Of a stretch of 64,000 bases of DNA, positions 31,501 through 46,500 are shown one piece after another; positions within the stretch are counted from its first letter, which is position 1, and the number at the start of each line of letters is the position of its first letter. Location: contig CM065304.1 of NCBI GenBank assembly GCA_033032175.1, forward strand, positions 28,278,653 through 28,342,652. The letters are read 5' to 3'. The notes under the pieces were generated by a model that worked only from the letters and a program-made list of their open reading frames with translations, had not been told where the DNA came from and searched no databases. This DNA is from Saturnia japonica (Eukaryota > Arthropoda > Insecta > Lepidoptera > Saturniidae). The position numbers and the translations under genes were made by a program.

Positions 31501-34500
31501 AAAACCCACTTCAATAAATTTGAAAAGTTCCCCTGTGTATCTTCGAAGTTGAAGGTCCAATGCTAATGAAATTAAAATGGGAGACCACCTTTGAGGTATC
31601 CAATAAAATAAGAATCATTGAAATCGGTTTATAAACAGAGAGTTATGGCTGAGTTCATACATAAAAAAAATACATTCGAATTGAATATCCTGCCGTCTTT
31701 TGTTGAAGACGTACAAAAATAAAATATTACAGTTTTCTTGGTCCTAAAATAACATGGTAATATATTTTCCTCTGATCGGACAATAATTAATAATTTGAGA
31801 CCTACTTTAAAAAAAAAAAAGTCAACTAATCTTATTTCAAATATTACTCACTAGTTCAATATTCGGTGGTGAATCAGTATCATTTTGTTCCGTGGTTGTC
31901 GTCTTCTCCGGTTTCTCACTATTGGTAGATCTGTTCGAGATGTTTATATAACATTAAATAAATAAAGCCTATTCTGGTTCTTCTTTTTTCTTTAAAGTAA
32001 CCAACAGAATTAACGTATATATAGTAGTGTAGTCTATATATCTACAAAAGTGACCAGATAACTGTTGTGGAAACTAAAAACTCATGTTTCTAGTTATTAT
32101 TTAAAATCCACTTCACGTTAACAATAACTGAATTATATAATATAAAATACCACATATTGGACATAATATAAAGCCAAATAATCGATCAATCTTATAAGAT
32201 TAGCATGGGTGCTTTCAGGATTTTAGTTGCAGGGAGGTGCATCAGAATTTACATGATTATACTATTAACTAATAAAATATCATTTATAGACAATTATATA
32301 TATATTGTACAAGTCTGGACAGTAACCTAGACATCTTGAGTTTTTCTTCTTTGGTGCACTAAAATATATCGTTACTTTTTGTTTCGATATGGATCTAGAA
32401 ATTGCACTAATTTTACCAAGTAAACTTTCTGGCTCTTATTGATGGAAGTTTAATGAACGCTCTTAATATGTATTTTCTTTTCCGATAAGGGAGTGCGAGT
32501 GCATTCCCTTGCACCCCACTGCCTGCGCCCACGGTGAATAGGGCTATTATACATTTTTAAAGCAACAGAAACTCAAATCGCCTACCATCGCAATCTACGC
32601 CATAGAAACTCAATTACTTTCAAAATGTTTAACGACGATAAATAATAAAAAATAAATAAAGTCTATTTACACACTCACTTTGACCCAGATCAGGAAGAGA
32701 ATCTCGGGGAATTCAATTCAAAATTACTACCAGCCCATTAAATTTCATTTAACCAGTTTTCATTTTAGTTAAATATTTTATCATCACCATCTACACTAAT
32801 ATTATGAGATAAAGATTGTCAGTAGTTTGTAGGGGGTAATCTGCAAAACTCCTGATCCGACATTGAAAATTCTTTCACTAATACAAAGCTACATTGTCCC
32901 TGAGTGATATAGGCTATACTTTATTGTTACTCAAATTCTTAATTAACGCGTACGAAGACGCGAACTGTCGCTAGACTGTTAAATAAATTCACACCACGAA
33001 GAAAAGTTAGTAAAACCATAAATGGTTTCTTTGCATTATGATTTCTGCAATACTTATGGTCGCATACTGTAAATAAATAATAAACATTAAACAAAACAAA
33101 AAAAGTTAGTGTGTTTATCTACTATAAAGAAACAAAATGGATTCTGGAACTTTAAATCTTGGTGGAATAAGTACGAACAAGTTATAATCTGGTAATCACT
33201 TTGCTACTCGGTCCGATACCGACGGCTCCTCGGCCGGTTGCACGGCAGCGGGTTGTACGGCAGCCTGTTGTATGGCAGCCGGTTGTACGGCAGCCGGTTG
33301 TACGGCAGCCGGTTGTACGGCAGCTGTTTGTACGGCAGCCGGTTGTACGGCAGCCGGTTGTACGGCAGCCGGTTGTACGGTAGCCGGTTGTACGGCAGCC
33401 GGTTGTACGGTAGCCGGTTGTACGGCAGCCGGTTGTACGGCAGCCGGTTGTACGGCAGCCGGTTGTACGGCAGCCGGTTGTACGGCAGCCGGTTGTACGG
33501 CAGCCGGTTGTACAGCAGCTGGTTGTACGGCAGCCGGTTGTACGGTAGCCGGTTGTACGGCAGCCGATTGTACGGCAGCCGGCTGTACCACAGTCGGTTG
33601 TATGGCAGCCGATTGTACCGCAGCTGGTTCTACCGCAGCTGGTTCTACCGCAGCTGGTTCTACTACAGCTGGTTCTACCACAGCTGGTTCTACCACAGCT
33701 GGTTGTACGGCAGCCGGCTGTACCACCGGGACAGCTTCAGCGGACTTCACCGACGAGGTAGAAGCACTTTCACTGTTATCATCATCGTTAGGTGTCTCAG
33801 GTACTCTTCTAGCCGCAGGGATGAGTCCGTGTATCGGGCACGGGGTCGCCGGAGGTGTAGTCTGCATCGGTTCATCAGACGCGGGAGGAGATGGAGACAC
33901 TTCCATCGGTTCCATTTGTTCAGGGAACATCGGCATCTATCGAACACAAATATACTAAGAAATAGGCAACCGGACAGTGAACACAAAAAAAATACAATGT
34001 AGTTGAAAATAATCTTCCTAATATTATAATCATCATTAAATTAATTTTGTGAAATAATATTGATTTTTCAATGGATAAATAAGATCGAATATTTTATGCT
34101 GTTCTTCATATCAAACGAAACACCAATTACAGCGTATGACGTCATTAGTGTGTAAGCGAATGTTACCCAATTGGTGCGTTGAGCTGACATCTGTTGTTTA
34201 CTTGTAATTTTCTGCGTTTATTTAGCACTGATGCTACGTATGAAGTCACGCGCTCTGCGATATTGTTTGCGCGGCAATTTAGAATTGTATACGTTTCGAC
34301 ATTATTTGAAGTATACTTACAATGCGTAATAAAGTCGCTATTTTCAGTATCGAGTCGAAGTTCGTTGTACGCGGTTACCGAAAGGAACAATCATTTTTAT
34401 CTCGTTTCCACACATTGGAATTTAAACCGTTGACGGCGTGGGCTCTTGTCTAATGAAATGTTGCTTTGAACTAAACAACCGCACTTAAATATTTGTAAAC

Positions 34501-37500
34501 TGTGCAACATACATTAAGATGTTTGTCGTGTTTCAGTTTGTATTGTTTGAAGATTATAATTGTGATTGTGAATTAAAAAAATATATATATTTAATAGTGA
34601 TTTTTAAATCTTGTACATTTAAAATTACAATATATCGATAAATAATAATATGAATTGATAAATAGGTAGGTATAGTGTAGATTATGAACAATTGTTTTTT
34701 CATGTGTAATATGAGACGGACACGTCTTGAAGGTCACCACCGTCTTGACAATAACATCTTATAATAACATCTCGATGGTCATTTATATCAGACTGGCCAA
34801 GGTCAGTAGCACTATTCTACAAAAGAGTAAGAAGTACCTTATACAAATCCGAAACAAAAATAACTTAAAAAAATATTATTTCATAATTAATTACAGTGTC
34901 AATGACAGCTTCATAACGTTCAATAAAATTCTATCAAAACACGACAGTAATAATAACCTCGTGCCGACAAATCAAACTGAAACTGAAAGAATTCCGCGAG
35001 GTTATAATAAAAAGAATTCTGATAAAATGACTAAGTATATGTATCATATATTTTCACATACAAAACGTTACTATTTTCACTAATCACTTTGAAAATAGTA
35101 AAATACTTACAAATAATACATTGTTTGACAGTCGGCGGTCCGACTGAGGACCGGCACTCATGGACAGGTCCTGTCAACGTTTTACTTTTTTACTTTCTGT
35201 TGTTAAACGCGAGTTCGATAAACGGTTACACTATGACCAGTTCATTGATCTTCATGTTTATGCAGAAAAAGGACAACAAAAATTAGTCACTAATCTATTC
35301 GATTGAAGTGTCTGTTTGTAATGTCAAAATAACAGTTTTTTACTAAATGCATATGACAGTATATACGGTGCATATAACAAAAAGCGAATTTTTTAATTTT
35401 TTTGTCCGTATTGTCTGGTTGTTCCGGGTAGTCTTCAAAACGGTTGGATCGATTTTGATGGGACTTTCATTGGTAGATAGGTGATGTTATAAGGAGTACC
35501 TTAGAATACTTTTATTTTAGAAAAATAATTAGTGTGCCGCGCAAATAAAAAAATATGTTAATGGTGAATCAATTCGGGCGCTTAAATTGCTTATACTGAG
35601 TAAATGATACGAGATATATGAAATTTTTGTACTACATACCTATAGACATTAAAAAGACCTACAAAAAAGTCAGCAAGATTTTGTGTCTATCTTTTAAGGA
35701 TTACCCACAATAAGCATTTTTATCTTTAAAATAACCGGGAGCGGGGGTAGTAATTGAATTCACGCGGCTGCCCGATCTACGAAATTGTGTAGTCCACGCG
35801 AACGATTTTTTGATCATAGACTATTTTCTGTTTGAAATTTGCAGTATTCATAAACAATGAGTATTATCTACATCACTTGCTGTCACTGGTCTGTTTAGGA
35901 TTCGCAGTATTAATTAATTTAATTTAATATATTAGTGACAGATATTGTAAATAATTTTTTGCTTTCTGCACTCCTTCTCCATATAAACTTTAACCATGCC
36001 AAATCTCAGTCTTCCGTGCACGCAATACACTTAAAAAGGTACCGAAAGCTTTTGCTTCACATATTAATCTATTTATGTATAATTAAAGAATGTCGAACCG
36101 CGACCACGGTACGGTGATATGTTTTAGTAGATAGCAACTAAATAACCTGATCTTGTATTTAATTGCAATGCGATTAGTGACACGTGATGATACAAACGTC
36201 CATAATATACGATAACCGGGTGAGCCGTATACTTCTTGGCCATTTCAATTTTAAATAAAAGGGAGAATATAAAACTGTTACGTACAATGTCCAAAAATTC
36301 GTCATTGTAGCGTATGAATTGGCGGACTGCGTCCATGTGCGATCGCAAATCATTGATGACGCCGTTCAGGTTCTCGTTGCTTAGTGTAATTATCAGCTGA
36401 CGTGTGGCTTCGTCGAAATCCCGAACCAGTTGCTCCTATCGAAGTAAATAGTAATAATTCAGTTAAACTTTAGCTCTTTATAAGAGTTGTGTAGAGACTT
36501 CAACTCATCTTTGCACGTCATTAACCCTATGCGTGCGTGGGCTAATAAACATGCAATTTTTATTTGTATGACAGTGACGCGCTAGTCGTCTTCCGATCAA
36601 CAAATGTTCTAATAGGTTTTTTCTACAGGTACAGTCAGTAATAAAAATGTCTGGTTCGTCACGCAGAAAATGTTTCAGCTAACCAGTAGTTGTGCTTTAT
36701 AAATGCGCCGTATAATAATTATCAAAATATCAAATGGCTAAATTCTGATTTAAAAGAAATAGACATTCGGTAAAGGGTAACAGAAAAAATACACTGGAGA
36801 GTTCTTCAAATAAACTTAACATGAGAGGCACAGCCAGCTTGAAGCAACGATTGCTTGCTTAGTTAGTAGTGTGTAAGGACTCCGTGGCGACGGTCCTGAG
36901 TTCGATTCCCTGCAATGAACCTGAGCGCCCGGTGAAGGAAAACATCGTGATGAAACCACCTGGTTAGCTACCATCCTCAAGTTGAAAGTCTGTCGCCAGG
37001 CATCTATAGGTGTGTTCCGGCACCTGCACTTGAGAGACAGTCTTCCACTTAAGATCAGGTGACGTTGTGACCACGACGCTAAAAACCTATAATGATAAAA
37101 AAATAAAAATAAACATTAAGTTAAGAAACTTACCATGAAGAAGGTGTATACGGTCCTCAAGCCGTCCGAGGCTTCCGGACAAACGAAAGCGATCAACGTG
37201 CACAGATCCATAAAGACACGGGAGATGACTCCGTAGAAGCGAGTCACGGCCCCTTCACCGTGCGCGTCAGACATGACAGTAGCGATCACTGCCGGCAGAC
37301 GTGAACGGACGAGGGCCCGGATAGATTCCACAATATCGACACCCGGGACTATGGTTGTTATAGTACCCTGAGAATAATAAAACTTTATTCGAAGATGTAC
37401 AACTGTTTCCCGAGACGTCTGCTCTCTGCGTATATTAACTTTATTGCACAAAAAAGTACAATTGAGGGACTTAATGCTAAAAAGCATTCTCTACCAGTAT

Positions 37501-40500
37501 CCAGGGGAACAAGAGAATGGTATATGCAAGGAGTGCATGATATTTAGTTTAAAAAATCTAGCCGATTTTGAACTGCTCCGAGTAAAATCTACGTAGCGAA
37601 TACTTGAAGCAAGAAGCTTTAATGTTGATAAGAAGCGAATTCCACAGACTTGCTGCTGTTACGGACTTGGTATACTGAGAATTAAAGAATCAGTAGATCT
37701 TAGCTATCTATTGTGCGTAGCCGCGAGAGATTCCTGCAACATAGGGAGTCCTTCGAACATAACATGAAAGGGCATTTTAGTAGCCTGGTATGACATCCGA
37801 CGACTGCCAACATTTTGTTGGGTTGTACAGAGTTCACCATCATGCTACTACACAATAAAAAAAAACAACTACCGTAGCTCTTGAACCCCTCTTTCCCCAA
37901 GAAGCTCTGGAAACCCTACTCACCATAGGAGAACAACACAAGGTTATTTTGGTTTGCGATCTTTTGTACGATTGAGGTAATCCACCAGTCGGGCTGCGAC
38001 TACTGCTGAGTCAGCGGTGTGAGAGAACTCTCCGGAGAAATTTTGTGAAAGTGATTGATCAGCCTATGATTAAATGGTGACCTTCTTGTCCTTCACCTAA
38101 GTAGAGTCGTAGGTAGTGATGACTCTGATATTGATTACTACTGGTCTAGAATCGTCTCACCATGTTATTAATGAACTCGGCGTGCTCGTCCACAACGAAA
38201 TCGGCAACGCCCTGGAAAGCGTGTTCACCATCGGTGCACTCGGAACGCGTTATGAGATCCTGTACGTAGTTGCGTAGCAGATAACGAAGTGTCAAGAACT
38301 CGTGAGGCACCAGCGGCGGCTCGCTGCCCACGGAGAACATCGCGTCGGCCATGAACAGGTGACGTGCCTGGATCATACATTTTTATTTGTCGATAGAGGT
38401 CCCGAGGAAAAATATTATAGCCACAACAAATAACCAAAAATTAGTAAAGCGTTTTGTAACACAAATGTGTGACATAACGCACGCGCATGATTAGTCAATT
38501 CACGAGTTGATAGTAGCTTTCAAAATTATATTTAATTATTTTAGTACATCTACAAAAAAAAAATTTGAAGTGTCTGTTCGTAATGTCAAAAATAACAGCT
38601 TTTTACTAAACGCATATCAAAGTATATACGATACCTATAACAAAAAACCCATTCTTAAAATTTTTGTTTGTGTCTCTATTTGCTCCTGGTAATCTCCGAA
38701 ACGGTTGAACCGATTTTGACAGGACTTTCACTGGAAGTTAGCGGATATTATAGAGTAGTAGTTCCGTACAAATAAAAAAATCTGGTCATGGTGAATCAAT
38801 TCGGGCGTTTAAATGGCTTACGCCGAGTAAACCATAAGAAATACAGCAAATTAATGTTCTAAATAATTATAGACATTATTAAATAAACCTACAAGATTGT
38901 TACTAAGTGTTGAAATAGTGGGTTTAAAATTATATACCTAAGTAAGATAAGTAACGTAAGTTTCATAATTGAAATCGACTTTACACATAATAAACAAATC
39001 TTTAAACTTAGTGGATGGTGAAGTTGGGACATTTTTTTTTTAGTAAATAATATTTTTATATTACTTTCAAAGCTGTATGTTTCAAATAATGAAGTATTAA
39101 CTCACAGGAATTATGTTCAATATATTATACATTATGTAAAACAATTTTTCAAAAGTCGCCTACTACCAGATTGGTAACGATTCTCACACGCATAAGCAAG
39201 GCTTAGGTACCACCCTATAACTCTATACATACGTACTTTCATTTATCGACAAATACACAGCGTATCATTTAATTTAATTTGAATTTTCTAAGAGTTCTGT
39301 GCGATTTTAGCTAGCCTTCAGATACAATACAAACCTTTCCTTTATACTGACAATAATTACAGTTCCTCGGGTTTTCCGCTCGGAGTGCTAATAGTGGATG
39401 TATGAAAGGAAGGTATCGTTTGATCGTGTATTTACAAAACTATCAAAATTATAAACAGACTTCAAAATATATGTGTTTAAAAAAAGGAAATAATTGACAC
39501 TTACAACAGCCACCATGAATGCGTTCAACCAACATGCTGGGGTCTGGTAAGCATTATTCAAGAGTCCAATTAACGTAGTCATTTGATCCTAAAAATGTCC
39601 AAATCACATTTATTGTATGTTTCAGTAAATAACAACAAATTATTAACAATTTACAATTATTCATTTTCAATGATAACATTTGAAGGACCCACAAAACTGT
39701 TTTTATAGGCCCGTCTGATGGTGAAGGGTTACTGTAGCCTATGGAAGCCTATAACACCATACGTAACACTAGCGCGTTACCGACCTTCCCCAACGAGCTC
39801 GAGAACCCCAACACAAGGTTGTTTGACTGCGATCTTCTGTAAGGTGGAGGAATTCCACCAGTTAGACTGCCCCAATTAGAGAGAAACTTTCAAAGAGAAC
39901 TACGTCATACAATTATTAACCTACAGAGAGACTAGAGCTAGAGACCTAGAGAGTTATAGGCATTCTGATAAATATTTTATAAAGCCCTAATGGTGAGTAG
40001 TTAGCTTGTAAAAGTTAATATCTGGGCGAGCAAGCTGTGCTTGGGTATCTTAAAAAAACACCTACATACACACACCACATAACATACCATCACGCCTGTA
40101 TCCCCGAAGGGTAAGGCAGAGGTGTACTTATGTACACCCACAGTTCTCCGAGTATATTTTTAGGTCCCATCTACTAGGGAGCGAGCCTATTGCTATTAAT
40201 TGGGCAAAAAGCCAAACTCCGAGACTACTGAGAATTTCATAGAAAACCCCAATAACACGGCTCGACCCCAGGATCTCGATCATAGCAGTCGCTCCTACGA
40301 CCACTAGGCTAATGAGACAGCAATGTATAACATTATCTAAATTCAAAATTTCATTAAAACCGTTGGAGCCGTTTTCCAGAAACCAATTACATGTATATAC
40401 AATATACAAGAATTGTTAACTTAAAAATATTACCATAATATATTATGTATAAAAGAGATTCGTTACCTGGGTGATATTAGGGATACGTTCCCTTAATGTT

Positions 40501-43500
40501 TCAATGTTCTGTGCAGCAGTACGCATAGACCTCAAGCGCTCGTGAGCACCTACCTGTTGCTGGTATTGTAACCTAAGAGAAACATAACGAACATTTCATC
40601 ACAAAATCTGCATATCAACAGTGTAACCGCTAATTGACTAACGTGTATAGTTAGTTACATGCACGTCACTCAATTAGCTTTGCCATCATCGATATGAAAC
40701 TCAATTTAAAAATAGTTATTGTATAAAAGTATTGAAAACAACTCCATGTCTTTATTATTTTTAATATGCTTTATACACCATAGAGCACAACTGATAATAT
40801 GGAGAAATAATGCTTTTCGTTAGATCGATTAATATTTACTAGCGATCGATCTAAGGTCGAAATTCGACCATCGACTTTTTGATCATAGACTATTTTCTGT
40901 TTGACATTTGCAGTATTCATGAACCTAAACAATGAGTATCATCTACATCACTTGCTGTCAACTTTTCGTTGAGTGACAGTGTCAATGTTTTGGGAGGTCT
41001 AAGTTCAATGGCACTTGTCGTTTTAGGATTCGTAGTATTAATTTATTTAATTTAATATATTAGTAACAAATTTTATAGATATATTTTAGCTTTCTGCACT
41101 CCTTCTCCATATAAACTTTAACCATGCCGAATCTGTCTTCCGTGCACGTGATACGCTTAAAAAGGGGTATAAAGTTTTTGCTTAACGTATTAATATAATG
41201 ATTTATAATACTAACTAACAACCATACTCGAGTTGCATATCACTCGCCAAACTCTTATAGTTTTTGTTATATTCTTGATAGGTCTTAACATTTGTCTTCA
41301 ATTTTACTTGATGTTTAGTAACAATGTGAGCGAAGACAGTAACATGCTAATCCTGGAGGGACTGGCTCTCCTTATGTTACTTATGTTTCCAATTACAATG
41401 TGAAGCTGTAGAATTGTTTTCCGGCCAGTGTGTTCCCTCCTCCCTACACCTACAACATGCGAGTCCTTCAAGCGTAACGTGAAGAGATAGTTATGATCAT
41501 GGATTATAGATCCAACGATGGTCGCCGTTGTGGATTGCGTTATGGTTACCATCAGGTGCAGTGCCGTAACTTCGCCGTGCTACGATGAAAATAAAGTACC
41601 TGCGCCTCTGAATATGTCGGCGGGCATGCGGGCTATCGCAGTGTAGATAGCGATCATATAGCCAGTTGTTGAGCGGGACGGTGTGCGCACGCGTCGTTGC
41701 TATCGCACGGCGTAAATTCAAACCGGCTGAAAATTTCGAAACCAATTATAAATATAATTTGAAAAATGGTATTTCAAACCAAGTTATTATCATTAAAACG
41801 GCCTACCATAATTCAATGCATAATTAAATACTAGTAATATTAAGTAACTCAAGAGATTGTTTTTTGTTTGTTTGTTTTAATACACTAATCTATGGAACTA
41901 CCAGTACGGGTTGTAAAATTCTGTATGCATTTTATAACATATTTATCGAAGAAGCTTATAGGCTATATAATTTTACGATACAAATGTAAGAAACGGAGCA
42001 GTAGCCATGAATGTCAAACAATTTAGCTAGGCGTAGACAAGTACGAGAAGCGAGAACAGAAATGAGTTCAAAGGTTAAAATTTAACAAGGTCGAATCTGT
42101 GTGATGCAGGTAATATAAAATATTTTAGCTTTTCGTTTCACAGTAGAAAGTCCTGCCACGGCGAGGTAAAGAAAAAACGACATAAAATACTAACATTGTC
42201 TTGGTCGATTTTGAGTGGCCTGCTCTCGGTTACCCGGACTGTTTGTGGCTTGTGCTTGTTGTTGACCCTGAGCTTGGGTCTGACCAGCGGTTGGGTTGCG
42301 CGCTTGTTCCTGAGGTAGATCTGTGGTGAGATGCAAGGCGACTCCCTCTGTACCCGGCATGAGTAATCCTTGACGAATCATTGACGTAACAATATTCTGA
42401 ATTACGTCAGCAGCTGGCGGGTTGCCCATTTGCATGGGCGCTAAATACACTGGTAAAACAAAAGGATATTTTTATAAAATTTCCATGATCAATTAAAAAT
42501 ACTTAATTTAATATGTTATCAAAAAGTACAATATTCTAACCAATTTTATTTATAGTGGCTACAAAAAAAAGTCATATATATACTTAAACTTTCTTTTAGA
42601 AAATGAAATGTTGTGTATACTAGTATATAAAGATTGTATAAACTCTATATAGCGAAATTGAAGAGTCCGGATATTTTATTACTTTGTATAGTTTTCGTTA
42701 AATGGAGATTAAAGATAAACTATATAGAACATGTAGGTACCCATTTGTAACTGTACTAATACATAAATAATTACCTGCATAATGTTTAATTTTGACTAAA
42801 TGCAAAAGTTAGAAAGCAACTAAGCAATGATAAAAAGGTGGCAGCGTGTACGGACATCGCGTCGAACGATGTGAATTCGAATCTCTGCAATGAGTCGGAG
42901 CATATTCAGTGAGGAAAAACATCGTGATGAAACCATAGCATGGCGGTACAGCTTTTTCCTAATGCCCACCTGGCTAGCTACCACCCTCAAGTTGAAAATC
43001 TATCGTCAAACACCAAATAGGTGTGTTCCGACAGCTGCACTTGAGAACCTGTCTTCCGCTAGGCTTAGCGTGCTACCATCTTGACCTAAGAACAGATGGG
43101 ATTGTGGCCACAACGTTAAACCTATGACGTTAAAAAATACAACACATAAAAATAAGTCGATAATAAGTAAATACAGTATGCAAACACGTGCTAGTATTTC
43201 AACAAGCAAAAGAACAGATTTCTTGTAATCATATTGCACGTACGAAATATTTACAAATCTGTGTCTATTACTGTGTTTGCAGTGAAATAAATGTTTATTT
43301 GACTCCAAATAATAAAGTATTATTTCGCTACGTACGGATAGCAATGTAAACCAATGAAACCTTAATCATATCAGCGTTTTAATTACTTTTTCGTTAAAAA
43401 GAAGTTCGTTATATAAATTTTCCATAAATATGTATATAAGTATATTCTTAGTGACATTAATATTACAGTCGATAAACTAAGACAAATCTTTTTTTACATA

Positions 43501-46500
43501 ATAATGAGATAATAAATATGAGTTTCATTTGTAACAAGTGATCAGTATAGAATTACCTCCTCCTTCGCCGATGTTCTGCTGTGTAGCATTTCTACCCGAA
43601 CCAGTTTGTGGTATTTCCTCCATACTCATAACCACTTCAACACCGCCTAATCCCACCTCGCCAGCCCGACCGGCATGGTTCATTTCCCTAAATAACTGCT
43701 CAACATCTAAAACAAAATCATTGTTTACATTAAAATTTCTTTAATGCCAAACATCATGAGCTAAACTATATACTACGCTCATCAGATGAAAGATTACAAA
43801 TGACAGATGTCTAATTTTTATTTTAGAGATATGGCGTAATTTAAAATCAATAGTTGATTCATTATTATCGATTATTTTTTAAACATAAATATTTTAGATT
43901 ATAAAATTATACTTTAAATCAATTGAGATGTGTAAGCTGTAGACATAAAATAACAAAAATAAATTATAACAATGGAGTTTTTAGGGGATTATGAAGTGAC
44001 ATCTAGTGGTTTCTATTTGTAATTCATTAACCTACGTTTTTGACCCTATATTATTTTATAATAGTGGTTTTGCGTGATACAGTTTCGTTATTGTACTTAA
44101 GTGATGTAGATATTAAATATAAGCTGAAAGCATGCATTTTAAAAACTAACAAAAACTCCCTCGATCGTCCTAACAAGAGAGCCACCATCTTATTAGACGC
44201 CACTTTGAATAAAATACCTACTACTACGAAGGCTTGACAACATTGGCATTGGCAAGTGCAAAACAAATAAAAGAGAAGAACTGTAACAATAATTGAGATC
44301 GCAATCTGGAACACATGACACACTAGACTTCCTAACGTCAAGCAACAAAATGGTGGCATGTTTATTCGTCCAGTCAATATACTTTATTTCGTGTTGCTGC
44401 AGTCAAATATGGAAATTACAAAAACATACATTTATATTTGTAATTTAAATACTAGTAACAAATCAAATATACAATAGCGTTCAATTAATTCAATTTATTG
44501 ATATTTTATACTGGTCAACTCTAGTTATGAAAACCACAGAATGAAAAACTGCACGTAGTTAGAAAAATATACATTGTATGAATGAAGTTATTTAGGATTT
44601 AATCGTACAAAATATTTTAATAACGTTAATCATTATCCTTATTTTTATAATGATAATTGATAGTCTACATGTATTGTTTTTAGGTTACGTCGAACTTTTC
44701 ACGACGTAACAATTTACGTTCTATGAACACGTCATGCAACATTTCGTATGATGAACGTACTATACCTATGGAAATTATTTGTAAAATACCTAAATTACAA
44801 AAAATTTGAACGTTTAAATGACATTATTACGACAAAGACTAAAGCATTATTAAGGTATAAATAGATATTTACATGATTCGTATTTCTCTCAATCTATTTA
44901 ACTTTATCCGTGAAAATTATAGCGCAGAATAATAAATCCGGTCTCAATTTGATCCAAAAAAATTAAATAATTCTTGGAACAGAATGTGCTGTAGGACAAT
45001 TAATTGTATATCAAATAATAATTTCTACATTATTTTTTACTCGTAACACATGGAGACAAATTGTAAATAGACATCTTTTGTATATGGTGAATATTCTGAT
45101 TTCTGCTAAACTATATACCTATCCGTTCTATGTTATTAATTAAAATAATAAAAACATATGTCTTACCGAATTGCAGTATGCGATGATTGCCTTGCCCCTG
45201 TTGATTGTTTTGCTGTTGTCCCTGATTCTGCTGGTTTTGTAGCTGTTGGAAATTTGCAGCGGCCGCCAGGTTCGCCATTTCGGCGAACATAACGTTTTCG
45301 ACGGGTACAGCAATCGGGACCCTGGCTTCTATCTCCACTTGATAAGTGATTGGATTCGCTTCTACGCTCAAATTACTTCCCGGCGTCATTGTTGATGTAT
45401 TTCCAGTTTGGGTGGCAGTTTGGTCACCCTGTATTTCACCATGGCCAGTCTCCATGTTGGAAGTCGAGGTTACCGTGGCGGATGTGACAGTCGCCGAAGC
45501 AGAGCTCCCGTTACTAGTTGACGTGTTAGCATTATTTCCTTGTCGTGTCGACCGACGATTAGATTGTCCAAAATTTATATGCGCCTAAAAACATATTTTC
45601 ATTCCATTTTCTCACTAAGTAACAATCGACTATCAATATCACATATTTTAATGTAACAACGTATTCCGAAATGGGTAGCATGCTGAACTTAAAACAAAAA
45701 TGGAGTCTTAGTAAACTCTAAGGTAATAAGTACTAATGAAGCGATTACAAGAAATTATATGTCATGTGTAATCAGAATCATTAGTTCGTGTTTATTATAT
45801 ATTAATATATATGTGTATATATATATAGATAATATATATAGATCGACAATTAGAAAGATAAAAAGCATAGTATATCTTTGTATTAAAACGAGATATGGAT
45901 ACAAGATCATTTTCGTTATGTGCTATCGGCCTACGTTAATCGTTACGTATCCCAAATCTCGCTTATTTTTGCAAAATCTAAGGTTTCATAGTGTAGTTCA
46001 ATGTTTAGTAAAGTGGTGTATTGTAACTCATATAACAAAGAAATCATCAAAATTCTCGTCTTATTCAACCTATTGCCGATCTGTACTGTACTAATTCTTT
46101 GAATACAACTCAAGTAAAATAATAATAATAATGTTACAGGGGAGTAATATAATAAAACGATGAATAATTACAAATATCAATATATTATGTCATTTGAAAG
46201 ACATTTTCGCTTAGGGTAATTTACCTCCATTGATGGCACCGCGTTACGTGGTACAACAAGTTCTGATAATTGGCTTCGATTGTTCATGCCAATTTGAAAA
46301 TTAATATCACTAGCTGTATGATATGCGTGTCCGAAGCTATGCATTATGTCAGATACTAAATCCACATAGCGTTGTTCTTGTTGCCTCTGTTCGTTCGTAA
46401 ACGGCACTACCTGTGGACAATTCGTGACCAATTTAGAAAACTTGAACAGTAAACTATGTAGAAAATGTGCAAAAATATTTTTTAATTAAATACCATATTT

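Noticed and set aside
33201..34002. Long + strand open frames (254 and 228 codons) rich in LYGSR or AAGCT repeats
   Set aside because: They are by-products of the 15-bp minisatellite coded on the - strand in BAG6 exon 18; all three antisense frames are open because the unit lacks stop complements.
45346..45588. + strand open frame of 80 codons (valine-rich)
   Set aside because: It is antisense to BAG6 exon 9.
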